Shown: in pieces, positions 45,840 to 55,350 of the stretch
Layout: the number at the start of each line of letters is the position of its first letter
Position numbering within the stretch: the stretch's first letter is position 1
Notes under the pieces: generated by a model
Told to the model about the DNA's origin: nothing
The model's database searches: none
Seen by the model: the letters and a program-made list of their open reading frames with translations, nothing else
Position numbers and translations under genes: made by a program
DNA from: Leifsonia poae
GTDB lineage: Bacteria; Actinomycetota; Actinomycetes; Actinomycetales; Microbacteriaceae
Assembly (NCBI RefSeq): GCF_020009625.1
Contig: NZ_JAIHLP010000002.1
Coordinates: forward strand, 1,550,001 to 1,614,000
Direction of reading: 5' to 3'
DNA length: 64,000 nucleotides

Positions 45840-46477
45840 TCGGCCGCCTCGAGCGTGAGCGTGAGAGTGGCGACGAGGTCTTGCACATCCTGAGCCATAT
45901 CGGTGAAGACCCCCAGATTCTCGGCGGATGCCACAAACTGCACCGCCTGGGCGGCATCAGGCGGGAACACGACGGCGACGACCCGCTCCTCGAGCTCCGC
46001 TCCCCCGTCGGCGCCCGCGTGGGCGATCAGGTTGTGCGAGCCGACGAGTTCGCCCGCGTCGATCTGCGTGCGCCAGGTCTGAACGGCGAAGTAGCTGTAG
46101 TCGGCATCCGGTACGACGACCGGGGCGGCGAGCGCGGCCTCGCAGCGGTCCGGCGACCCGAGCAGCTCGATCGGCGCGAGCGAGAAGGCGAGTGCGGCGC
46201 CGGCCCTCCCGATCTCAGGAAAGGGGATCCAGACCGCGGCGGTGAGCGCCGGATCGTCCATCGACCGGAACCGCGAGCGGGCCAGCTCCAGTTCGTCGGC
46301 GAGGTGGGCCTGCACCACCTCGTCGGCCACCAACGAGGAAGCGAGCGAGCGCCCCCACTCGGGATCGGAGGCGGACGCCAGCGGAATCGCGTGCCATCCG
46401 CTCGGTGTCCCGATCCCGAACGTCAGGATGTCCCTGCGTGTGCCCTCGGCCGTCAAGACGTCTCCCCTCACCGTCAC
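45836..46477 (-). CDS. unknown protein of the secretion locus
   Basis: 213 residues from GTG 46477. A TTG at 46456, behind GAGGGGAG at good spacing, is an equally plausible start. It is soluble, with a GIGTPSGWHAIPLASAS opening, a helix around 45-70 (VVQAHLADELELARSRF), a strand AALAFSLAPIELL and a C-terminal helix (DMAQDVQDLVATLTLTLE). Not recognised. It is 14 nt after the effector-like gene and overlaps the next gene by 4 nt, in a strictly packed operon. Confidence 0.55.
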   Translation of the reverse strand: MTVRGDVLTAEGTRRDILTFGIGTPSGWHAIPLASASDPEWGRSLASSLVADEVVQAHLADELELARSRFRSMDDPALTAAVWIPFPEIGRAGAALAFSLAPIELLGSPDRCEAALAAPVVVPDADYSYFAVQTWRTQIDAGELVGSHNLIAHAGADGGAELEERVVAVVFPPDAAQAVQFVASAENLGVFTDMAQDVQDLVATLTLTLEAAE

Positions 46478-46491
46478 GAATACGCTAGCGG

Positions 46492-47901
46492 CTACTTGGT
46501 GCCGGTGTGCGCGATGGTCCAGGCGTCTTTCACGACGCCGATCGTGCTGCTCGCGGCTCCGCCGATCGTGTCGGCGTCCCCCGTGACGAACGACGTGCCG
46601 GTGCCGATCGCCTGACCGATCGGGTTGCCGCCGAACCCGGTCACCGCGCCGGTGACCGTCGTCAGCGAGCTCTGGAGCTGGTAGACCGTCGCTGCGCCCG
46701 CCGTGAACCGCATCCCGGTCGTGGCGAGGCTCGGATTGTCGATGGCGAGTTTGAAGAAGCCGGCAAGATCGGCGTTGATGCCGACCCCTTTGCTGAGGCT
46801 GAGGTTGAACCCCGGGAAGGCCACCCGTGCGGCGTCCTTGATCAATTCTGGCCCCGATTTCGTGCCGTCTTTGAACGCCTGGAGTGCCGTCTTCTGCGCC
46901 TCGCTGCGCACGAACGGCGCCGTGAAAACGTCAGAGAGCGGCTTGCTGAGGGCTTCGCCCGCCGAGGAGGCGCTCATGAACTCGGAGCTGTGCGCCCCGA
47001 CACCTTGCAGCCGTGCGAGCTGGCCGCTGTCCGTCACGCCGGTGCGGATGATCGCCGTCGCCCGCAGGTTCTTGGCGACCATCGCGAAGATCTTCCCGCC
47101 GAACAGGGTGACCACCGCTCCGACCGCCGCGAAGATGACATCCCCGAAGGAACCGGTGCCGTTGATCAGGTTCACGATCGACTGGACGAGGTCGATGATC
47201 GCGCCGATCGCGCCGAGAACGATGAGGATCTGCCCGAGGATGGGCACCCAGGCGAAGAAGATCGCCAACACTCCCGCCCATTTGCAGACCACTTTGAGGA
47301 TGTCGAACAGGGTCGACCCCCAGTTGTCCCACCAGGAATCCTCGAGGCCGTTGTTGTGCTTGTCCACGACGTTGACGATGGCGGTGATCGCGGCTTCGGC
47401 AGCCGTGTTCTTGGCGTCGAGCGCGGCATGCCACTCGCCGTGGGCGGCCCGCAGGTCGGCGTCGGCCGTCTCGGCCGCGTCCTGCGACTTCGTGGCCGCG
47501 GTGGTCGCCGTCGCCTTGTCGGTCTCGGCGGCCGAATCCGCCGCGTGCCGCGCTGTCGCCGCTTCGCTCTTCGCGGAGTTCGCTGCCTCCTGCTTGCTCT
47601 CGATGTGCGCGATGGCGGTCGTGGCGTCGTCCTGAGCAGTGCGGAGGGCCGAGGAGTATGCAATCAGCGCATCCGCCGTCTCGCGGTAGCGGTCGTGCGC
47701 CTTGTCGATATCGCCGGCCACATCCTTCGCCGAGTCGCGGAACGAGTCGACGGCCTTGCTGACCATCGCGTCCACATCGCCGATCCTCCGCAGAGTAGTG
47801 ACCGAGCGCTGGATCGCGTCGGCGATCTCGGCATAGTGCCGCGCCTTGGACAGCACGAGATCGGGGTCGCCCTTGAGCGGCTGGTACTCGACGTCACTCA
47901 T
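46492..47901 (-). CDS. putative type VII secreted effector-like protein
   Basis: 469 residues from ATG 47901 behind AAGGAG. Residues 1-100 (YQPLKGDPDLVLSKARHYAE, then helical to AQDDATTAIA) look like the four-helix T7SS signal domain that leads many actinobacterial toxins. Residues 100-165 are an Ala-rich coiled coil (AADSAAETDKATATTAATK). A WWDNW motif and a hydrophobic block follow at about 195-270 (WAGVLAIFFAWVPILGQILI and VIFAAVGAVVTLFGG). The rest is Gly/Ala/Thr-rich. No known toxin active site is seen and no immunity gene is obvious, so it may be a pore-like effector or a structural secreted protein. Confidence 0.6.
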   Translation of the reverse strand: MSDVEYQPLKGDPDLVLSKARHYAEIADAIQRSVTTLRRIGDVDAMVSKAVDSFRDSAKDVAGDIDKAHDRYRETADALIAYSSALRTAQDDATTAIAHIESKQEAANSAKSEAATARHAADSAAETDKATATTAATKSQDAAETADADLRAAHGEWHAALDAKNTAAEAAITAIVNVVDKHNNGLEDSWWDNWGSTLFDILKVVCKWAGVLAIFFAWVPILGQILIVLGAIGAIIDLVQSIVNLINGTGSFGDVIFAAVGAVVTLFGGKIFAMVAKNLRATAIIRTGVTDSGQLARLQGVGAHSSEFMSASSAGEALSKPLSDVFTAPFVRSEAQKTALQAFKDGTKSGPELIKDAARVAFPGFNLSLSKGVGINADLAGFFKLAIDNPSLATTGMRFTAGAATVYQLQSSLTTVTGAVTGFGGNPIGQAIGTGTSFVTGDADTIGGAASSTIGVVKDAWTIAHTGTK

Positions 47902-47915
47902 CTCGACTCCTTCTC

Positions 47916-48242
47916 TCAGCTCGCCCGCGGCGGCGCCGGATAGTCCTGCGGCTGGCTCGCCGCGTCTTCGAGCGCCTTGGCGAGACCCTGGTCGACCTGT
48001 GTGAACCCGTCGGTGACGGCACCGACCGACTGTTCCAGCGTCTGAACGGATTCGGTCATCTTCTTGCGCTTGTCGTTCCACTTGTGGGCGAAGTCGCGGA
48101 CATGACCGCTGAGCCCGTCATGGCCGGTGGCCTCGGCCACGGCGTCGCTGAAATCGTCGGCGCCCGTGAACTCCGCGACGATGGATTCGAGGTCGCTCTT
48201 CAACTGTCCGAGCAGCTCGAGATCGAGCTTCAGATCGGTCAT
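47916..48242 (-). CDS. small helical protein, candidate type VII substrate or partner
   Basis: 108 residues, ATG behind AAGGGGG. Predicted as two long helices: LDLELLGQLKSDLESIVAEF and HKWNDKRKKMTESVQTLEQS through ALEDAA, the size class of WXG100/ESAT-6-like proteins. No WXG motif and no YxxxD/E are visible. It lies 14 nt before the effector-like gene, the position taken by accessory partners of LXG and similar effectors, so a targeting or chaperone role is inferred. Its promoter region is shared with the divergent ATPase gene. Confidence 0.62.
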   Translation of the reverse strand: MTDLKLDLELLGQLKSDLESIVAEFTGADDFSDAVAEATGHDGLSGHVRDFAHKWNDKRKKMTESVQTLEQSVGAVTDGFTQVDQGLAKALEDAASQPQDYPAPPRAS

Positions 48243-48276
48243 GACGGCCCCCTTCGCGGTTCTTCAGGCTGCAGCC

Positions 48277-48322
48277 AACCTATCGAGGGCGTGCCGCACG
48301 GGCGATGGGGAGCGGTCCCCAT
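48277..48322. promoter_or_regulatory. promoter-operator between the small-protein operon and the ATPase gene
   Basis: It has the same architecture as 44240-44286: TCGATAGGTT on the minus strand with TAGGTT as -10 (48282-48277), and ATGGGGA-GCGG-TCCCCAT (48305-48322) upstream. The palindrome lies 70 nt before the ATPase GTG on the other strand and could control both directions. Confidence 0.65.
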
Positions 48323-48392
48323 CCTCGGCGACGGCCGCGCTCGGTAGGGTTCTCGGGAAGGCCCCGACCGCTCGGCGCCGATTGGGGAACAC

Positions 48393-51300
48393 GTGCGACT
48401 CAAACTCACCCTGGCCCGCGCATCCGGGGCCGGCGACGACATCGTGGTCACCGCCGACGCCGCAGCGAGCATCTCCGAGGTGGCGGCCACCATCCAGCGG
48501 ATCGACCCGCGCACCGGCACCGGCGCCTCGCCGGTCGACGCCCGCGCCCTGACGCTGCGCGCCGCACTCCCCGGTCAGCCCGAGCCGCTCATCCTGCCCC
48601 GGATGCGCCCGTCGGCGAGGCCTGGATCGGCAGCGGGGCAACCGTGAGCCTGGCCGACGCCGGTATCTACTACGCGCCGAACGATCTCGCCGACGCCCCG
48701 GTTATCGCCACCGCCCGCGTACTGAGCGGTCCGGATGCCGGCCGGGAGTTCCCGCTGCGCCGCGGGACGACCGTGCTCGGCCGCGACGGTGCCAGCGACA
48801 TCGTGCTGCACGACCCGCTCGTGTCGAAGAAGCATGTGCGTCTGGAGACCGGCGACGGGGTGGAAGTCGTCGACCTCGGCTCCGCCAACGGGGTGGTCGT
48901 CGACGGCGGGATCGTCTCCCGGTTCACGATCAGGCGCTCCGAGACCCTGCTGATCGGCGACTCGGAACTGCGGATCACCGTGGCGGGGATGAGCGGGGTC
49001 GTCGCGGCACCGCCCAAGGCCGGCCCGATCTTCTTCAACCGTTCCCCGCGCGTCGAACAGCGCTACGCGGGCCAGGCCTTCCAGGCGCCGGAGGTTCCGG
49101 GAGAGAAAGAAGATCCGCCCTTCCCGCTGCTCGCCATGATCACCCCGGTGCTTCTCGGCGGGGCGATGTTCGCGCTCACCCACCAGCCGACGACACTGCT
49201 GTTCGTGCTGCTCTCCCCGGTGATGCTCGTCGGCAACTTCGTGACCGGGCGCTCCCGAGGAAAGCGCACGCTCAAGAAGGCCATCGCCGTGTTCGAGAAG
49301 CGCCTCGGAGCACTGACAGAGAAACTCGAGAAGGAACGGGAGCGCGAGATCGAGCTTCGCCGGGCCGAGTCGCCGACCACAGCGGCCGTCCTCTCGGAGG
49401 CCGTTCAGCGCGGACCGCTGCTCTGGACTCGTCGACCCGAGCATTGGTCGTTCCTCAACGTGCAGCTCGGAATCGGTTCGATGCGCTCCCGCAACACGGT
49501 CATCCACGCCGACCGCGGCGAGATGCTCGTGGAGTTCCAGGAGCGGCTCGATGCGGTGATCGCCGACCACGAGCGGGTCGACGGCGTGCCGGTGATCGAC
49601 AACCTCTTCGAGTCCGGCGCCCTCGGCATCGCCGGCCCCGCCGAGCACACCGTCGGGTCGGTGAACTCGGCCCTCGTGCAGCTGACCGCGCTGCACTCGC
49701 CGGCCGAGCTGGTCGTCGCCGCGCTGGTGTCGCCGCGCTGGTCGCGCGAACTGGAGTGGCTCAAGTGGATGCCGCACACCTCCTCGCCGCACAGTCCGCT
49801 CGCCGGCGGCCACCTGGCCGACAGCGCGGCGAGCGCCGCCACCGTGCTGAGCGCCCTCGAAGGCGTCGTGGAGAGCCGGCTTGCGAGCATCCGGGGCACC
49901 GCACGACGGCGCGGGGCGATGGAGCAGGATCACGCCGCCATCGAGCGCGGGGCCGACGTGGGCACAGCGGAGACCGGCGAGGGGACGCTGTCGCCCATCC
50001 CCGCGATCGTCGTCGTGATCTCCGACGATGTCTCGCTCGACCGGGCCCGATTGGTGCAGCTCGCCGAGGCCGCGGCCGACGCGGGGATCTTCCCGATCTG
50101 GATCGGCGCGGAACCCGCCTCACTGCCCGCCGTCTGCCGCACCTACCTCGCGCACGACGGGAGCGCCGATCGCGCGACTGTCGGGTTCGTGCGCGTCGGC
50201 GAGACGATCGACGACGTGATCACCGAACCGGTCGACAGCGCGCTCGCCCTCGACTACGCCAAGCGCATGGCACCGGTCGTGGATGCGGGTGCCCTCGTCG
50301 CCGACTCCAGCGACCTCCCCCGCTCCATCTCGGCCGTGACACTGCTGGGCCACGACCTGCTCGACACCTCCACCGCGGTCATCGACCGGTGGCGGCAGAA
50401 CTCCTCGATCCACGACCGCACGCCGGGATCCCCGCCCGTGAAGCGACGCGCCGGAACCCTGCGCGCGATCATCGGTTCGGCGGGGATCGACCCGATGCAC
50501 CTCGATCTGCGCACGCAGGGCCCGCACGCGCTCGTGGGCGGCACCACCGGCGCCGGCAAGAGCGAGTTCCTGCAGGCCTGGGTGCTCGGGATGGCCGCGG
50601 AGTACAGCTCCGACCGCGTCACGTTCCTCTTCGTCGACTACAAGGGCGGGTCAGCCTTCGCCGACTGCGTCACGCTGCCGCACTGTGTCGGACTCGTCAC
50701 CGACCTCAGCCCGCACCTCGTTCGGCGAGCCCTCACCAGCCTGCGGGCAGAACTGCACCACCGCGAGCACCTGCTCAATCGCAAGAAGGCGAAAGACCTG
50801 ATCGAGCTGGAGAAGCGGGGCGACCCGGAATGTCCGCCAGCGCTCGTGCTCGTGATCGATGAGTTCGCGGCATTGGTGGGAGAGGTGCCCGAGTTCGTGG
50901 ACGGCGTCGTCGACATCGCCCAGCGCGGACGCTCGCTGGGCATCCACCTGATCATGGCCACCCAGCGGCCGGCCGGTGTGATCAAGGACAATCTTCGCGC
51001 CAACACCAATCTGCGCATCGCCCTGCGGATGGCCGACGAGTCGGACAGCCAGGATGTCGTCGGTGTGGCCGACGCCGCGCACTTCGACCCGGGCATCCCC
51101 GGCCGTGGCATGGCGAAGACCGGGCCGGGCCGCCTCACCCAGTTCCAGTCGGCTTACGCCGGCGGCTGGACCTCCCGCGAGCCGGAGCGGGCCGGCATCG
51201 ACGTTGCCGAACTGCGCTTCGGCGGCGAGAACCGGTGGGAGGAGCCGCGCCCGCTGGTGGATGAGGAGCGCGACCTCGGCCCGACCGACCAGCAGCGGCT

Positions 51301-52885
51301 CGTAGGCTCGATCGTTCGGGCTCAGACCGCCGCGCACATCCCCGCGCCGCGCCGACCATGGCTCGACGAGCTCGCAGAGGCGTACGATCTCGGCCTGCTG
51401 CGGCAGCGCACCGATGCCGAGCTGCTGCTCGGGGTGAGCGACGTTCCCGACCGACAGCAGCAGTCACCGGTGTACTTCACTCCGGATGTGGACGGCAACC
51501 TCGCCGTCTACGGCACCGGCGGTGCGGGCAAGTCCGCCGTGCTGCGCACCCTCGCCTCGGCCGCGGCGATCACCCCGCGCGGCGGCCCCGTGCGCGTCTA
51601 CGCCCTCGACTTCGGAGCGGGCAGCCTGCGGATGCTGGAGAAGCTGCCCCATGTCGGCTCGGTCATCCCAGGCGACGACGTGGAGCGGATCATCCGCCTG
51701 TTCCGCATGCTGAAGACGGAATTGGAGGAGCGCGGGCCTCGCTTCGCCGAAGCCAACGCGTCGAGCATCACCGAGTATCGGCGGTTGACCGGGCGGCAGG
51801 ATGAGCCGCGCATCCTGCTGCTCATCGACGGGTTCGCCAACTTCCGAGACGACTTCGAGATTCCGGCCGGCCGCTCCCTCTGGTACGACGTGTTCAAGGA
51901 CATGCTCAGCGACGGCCGGCAACTCGGGATGCACGTGGCCCTCACCGGCGACCGCGCCGGCGCCATCCCCACCGCCATCCGGTCGCTCGTGCAACGCAAG
52001 GTGGTGCTTCGGCTGGCGGACGACGGCTACGGGATGCTCGACGTTCCGAGCGACATCCTCGGCCCGTCGTCGCCCCCCGGCAGGGCGATCGTCGACGGCT
52101 ACGAGACGCAGATCGCGGTTCTGGGCGGCAGCGGCTCGGTGTCGGAGCAGTCCGCGGCCACCACCCGGCTGGCGGAGGCGATGCGGCGCGCGGGCGTTCC
52201 GGAGGCGCCGGCGATCGGCGCCCTCCCGCGCGAGCTGGCGCTCGACGGCCTGCCGACGGCCCACGGCGGCCTGCCGGTCCTCGGCGTCAGCGACATCGAC
52301 CTCGGCCCGTTCGGTTTCGAGCCGTCGGGCACGCTGCTCGTCGCGGGTCCGCCCGCAAGCGGACGCAGCAGCACGCTGGCCGCCCTTGCCGCATCCGTCG
52401 CCCGCTTCGACCCCGAGACGCGCCTCTACTATCTGGGCAATGCGCGATCCCCGCTGGCCGGAAACGCGCTCTGGTCCGACGCGGCCACCACCCCGGATGC
52501 GGCTGCCGCGTTGGCCCGCGATCTCACCGCCGCAGTCGCCGACCCCGACACCGAGGGACGCATCGCGGTCTTCGTGGAGAGCATCGGTGACTTCCTTCAG
52601 ACGCCGGCCGACTCCCCGATCGTCGAGCTGGTGCGGGCGGTGCGCCGCAGCGACCACCTGCTGGTGGCCGAGGCCGAGTCGTCGGCGTGGGGATCGTCGT
52701 GGCCGCTGCTCGGCGAGGTGAAGAACGGTCGGCGCGGGCTGCTGCTGCAGCCGGACTCGGTGGAGGGCGACCTGCTGCTGAAGACTCCCCTGCCGCGCCT
52801 GAATCGTGCCGAGTTCCCGCCCGGCCGCGGCATGTACATCGCCAAGGGCACATCCGCCCGGGTGCAGGTGCCGTTGGTCGGCTGA
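48393..52885 (+). CDS. EssC/EccC-type type VII secretion ATPase (FHA + FtsK/SpoIIIE), one-base frameshift near residue 69
   Basis: About 1,496 residues if mended. The start VRLKLTLARASGAGDD lies in one frame to about 48600. After the C-run 48597-48600 the rest continues in another frame; one more C joins them (LILPPDAPVGEAW). Domains: N-terminal ubiquitin-like strand region; FHA at about 110-195 (LGRDGASDIVLHDP, DLGSANGVVVDGG); two helices near 245-285; three FtsK/SpoIIIE ATPase domains. ATPase 1 has GGTTGAGKSE (about 714) and LVLVIDEFAAL; ATPase 2 has GTGGAGKSA (about 1041) and ILLLIDGFANF; ATPase 3 has a degenerate GPPASGRSS (about 1317). It powers export of WXG100-type substrates. The FHA resembles firmicute EssC more than mycobacterial EccC. 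Confidence 0.9.
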
Positions 52886-52886
52886 G

Positions 52887-53378
52887 CTACTCGTCGTCCC
52901 GTTCCCACGGCCAGCGCGGCCGCCCCCGCTGACGGAAACGGCCAACGAGAACCAGCTGGTAGAGCAGGGTGATGACGAACCCGGCGATCCCGGCTGTGAT
53001 CGAGTACCAGCTGCCGAGCTGGTCGAATGCGAACAGGAAGTAGTGGAACGGCTGGGCCGGATCGCCCGCGGCTCCGGCCACCCCGCCGGCCGCCGCGAAG
53101 ATGATGTAGGCGGCGAATCCCACCGTCAGCGCCACGATCGTCGAGATGCGCTGACGTTCCGCCGGAACGTGTGTTCCGATCGCCAGCAGGAAGCCGAACA
53201 CGGTCAGCACCGCCGCGCCGCACATGACCGGGCCGACGAGCGGGCCCACGGCCGGATCGCTGATGACCTCGGTGTTCGTCGCGAGCGAGATCAGCCCGAA
53301 TGCCGCGACGAGGATCGCGAGGTAGAGGAACGCGGCGAAAACCGCCACGATGGCCGCATACGAACGATCGTCACGCAT
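52887..53378 (-). CDS. four-helix membrane protein
   Basis: 163 residues from ATG 53378 (MRDDRSYAAIVAVFAAFLY). Four membrane helices near 8-30, 45-65, 80-103 and 122-145, and a basic/acidic cytoplasmic end (RFRQRGRPRWPWERDDE). It is convergent with the ATPase gene, whose stop is one base away. Not recognised; it may be a DUF protein typical of Microbacteriaceae. Membership in the secretion system is uncertain. Confidence 0.6.
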   Translation of the reverse strand: MRDDRSYAAIVAVFAAFLYLAILVAAFGLISLATNTEVISDPAVGPLVGPVMCGAAVLTVFGFLLAIGTHVPAERQRISTIVALTVGFAAYIIFAAAGGVAGAAGDPAQPFHYFLFAFDQLGSWYSITAGIAGFVITLLYQLVLVGRFRQRGRPRWPWERDDE

Positions 53379-53397
53379 GGCCGTGGCCGGCTGAGGG

Positions 53398-54492
53398 TCA
53401 GTACCCGCTCTGCTGCGGCGACGCGTAGGCGGCGACCGCCTGGTTCTGCGCATCGGCGAGCTGCTGGTCGTAGTCGGCCAGCGCCTCCGCATTGCGCACC
53501 TTCAGCTTGCGCCCGCGGGCGGCGAGCCATGCACCGGTCCACATCGAGATCTCGCGGGCGATCACACCGGCGATGACCGCGAACGGGCTCAGCCACAACC
53601 GGGCGAGCAGCACCGAGATCTCGGAACTGTTGAGCGAACTCGCCAATCCCGCGTCGAGCACCGAAGCGCCGACGAAGGCGAAGTAGACGAAGACGGCGAC
53701 GAACAACCCGCCCAGCGTGTAGGCCCACCACCGCGCGCGGTTCACGATCTGGATGAGCACGACCATGCCCACGAAGAACGCGACAATGGGAACCCAGCCG
53801 GCGGTCTGCGCCAGGAAGAACCGGTTCAGATCGTGCAGGAACTCGCTGCCCGGCGTCAACCAGTAGCCGATGAGCACGACCGCGGCCACCCACAGAACGG
53901 CGAAGACGATGGTGCCGACCAGGGCGATCAGGATGCCGAACCCGCGGTTGCTCTTCTTCTTCGGCGGCTCTGGCCGCTGCACGAAGATCGGGGTGACGGG
54001 CTGCGCATACGCCGGCTGCGGGGCGCCGACGGGGACCGCGGGGTCGGGCGCCCAGGTGGCCTCGCCGACAGGGGCGGCCGGAGCCGGGTAGGCGGCGGTC
54101 GCGGGAGCTTCGACCGCAGCGGCAGCGGCAGCGAGCGGTGCCGCCGATTCGGCCGGGGATGCGGTGTCGACGGTGGCCGTGCCTGCGGCGGTGACGTCAC
54201 CGGTCGACGAACGAGCGACCGCCGCGGCGATGTCGTCATCCGTCGCGACGACCGGTTCGGGCTCGATGGCGCGGGCCGGAGCCTCCGGCGCCGGCGGTGC
54301 CTGCGGTGCCTGCGGTGCGGAGGCGACGGTTTCGTCGGCGGGAGCGGTACCGGCCCCCGGGTGGTTCACGTGTCCGCGTGCGGAGACCGGGCTCGATGGC
54401 GGGTCGGCGACATCTGCGTCGGCGACGGCATCCGCCTCGGGCGCGACGGTCTCCGGCTTCGGCTCGGATGCGTCCGGCGTCGTGTCGCTCAT
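53398..54492 (-). CDS. membrane protein with long Pro/Ala-rich N-terminal region
   Basis: 364 residues. The first 180 are acidic, then Pro/Ala-rich and disordered (APQAPQAPPAPEAPA and PAPAAPVGEATWAP), ending in a KKKSNRG anchor. Four membrane helices follow between 185 and 320 (ILIALVGTIVFAVLWVAAVV first). A short helical tail ends SPQQSGY. Function is unknown. It is 19 nt before the four-helix gene in the same direction, and 106 nt after pilO, so it may be at the 3' end of the pilus operon or separate. Confidence 0.6.
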   Translation of the reverse strand: MSDTTPDASEPKPETVAPEADAVADADVADPPSSPVSARGHVNHPGAGTAPADETVASAPQAPQAPPAPEAPARAIEPEPVVATDDDIAAAVARSSTGDVTAAGTATVDTASPAESAAPLAAAAAAVEAPATAAYPAPAAPVGEATWAPDPAVPVGAPQPAYAQPVTPIFVQRPEPPKKKSNRGFGILIALVGTIVFAVLWVAAVVLIGYWLTPGSEFLHDLNRFFLAQTAGWVPIVAFFVGMVVLIQIVNRARWWAYTLGGLFVAVFVYFAFVGASVLDAGLASSLNSSEISVLLARLWLSPFAVIAGVIAREISMWTGAWLAARGRKLKVRNAEALADYDQQLADAQNQAVAAYASPQQSGY

Positions 54493-54598
54493 GATGCCAC
54501 TCCTCGATCGGCCCCCAGCGGGCGTCCATCAGTGGTGCCCACTGTAGCAACGAGGGTGACGGAATCAACGGGCGGCGTGCGGCCGTCAGGCAGATCCG

Positions 54599-55348
54599 TT
54601 ATTTCTCAGCGGCGGCCTGCGCCGGCGTGCCTCCCGCCGCTCCGGAAGCGCTGCCGGCCTTCGCCGTCGACGCCGGAGTGATGGCGTAGATGAAGCCGCC
54701 GATCGTCGCATCGACGGAGCCCGCCGCCGCTCCCGCTGTTGTCGTCGGCGTAGACGACAAGGATGTGACGAGGAAGAGTCGCTCCCCCTTCTGCGCGCCT
54801 TCGATGAAGTTCAATGCCGATGCGAGCGTCCCCCTGACCGTCATCTGCACCGGCGATGCGAAGAAGTTGGCGGAGGTGACGAGCGGGTTCGTCACGGTCG
54901 CCGGCGCTGCGACGGCCGTCGGCGTCGGCGAGGGAGACGGGCTCGGCGTCGCGCTGGAACTCGGGGTCGAGGTCGGCGTCGGAGCGGCCGGCGGGACCAC
55001 CGGCTTGTACGACTGCGCATCGGAGAACGTCAGCGCCTGGATGGTCACCCCGTTCGACCCGGCAAGGGCGTTCAGCTCTTTGACGAAAGGAGAGGAATCG
55101 GTGTCGGCGGGCACCGACGCCGCAAGCGTCGCCAGTTCGGCGTTGAGCTGCGGCAGCTTCTCGTGGTCCGACTTCAACTTCTCCAAGACCGCACGGTAGC
55201 GGTCATTCGTCTGATCGACCGTCTGACGCTGTGCGCCCGCCGTAGCCGCGGCGTCCAGCTGCGGCTGCACCCCCAGCAGCCAGCCGAAGGCGACGATCAC
55301 TACAGCCGCGAGTGCGGCCCCGATCATCCAGATCCTGTTCCTGTCCAT
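54599..55348 (-). CDS. pilO: type IV pilus inner-membrane platform protein PilO-like
   Basis: 249 residues. A short cytoplasmic start, one helix (MIGAALAAVVIVAFGWLLG, about 8-27), a coiled coil (about 35-85) and an outer ferredoxin-like domain interrupted by a PTPTSTPSSSATPSPSPSP linker at about 125-145. PilO pairs with PilN in the pilus alignment complex. It lies 2 nt after pilN, the normal pilM-pilN-pilO order. Confidence 0.85.
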   Translation of the reverse strand: MDRNRIWMIGAALAAVVIVAFGWLLGVQPQLDAAATAGAQRQTVDQTNDRYRAVLEKLKSDHEKLPQLNAELATLAASVPADTDSSPFVKELNALAGSNGVTIQALTFSDAQSYKPVVPPAAPTPTSTPSSSATPSPSPSPTPTAVAAPATVTNPLVTSANFFASPVQMTVRGTLASALNFIEGAQKGERLFLVTSLSSTPTTTAGAAAGSVDATIGGFIYAITPASTAKAGSASGAAGGTPAQAAAEK

Positions 55349-55350
55349 GC

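Noticed and set aside
48305..48600. Arg-rich start of the ATPase in its main frame
   Set aside because: The sequence is compositional noise; the family N-terminus (VRLKLTLAR) is in the other frame, so a frameshift explains it better than an alternative N-terminus.
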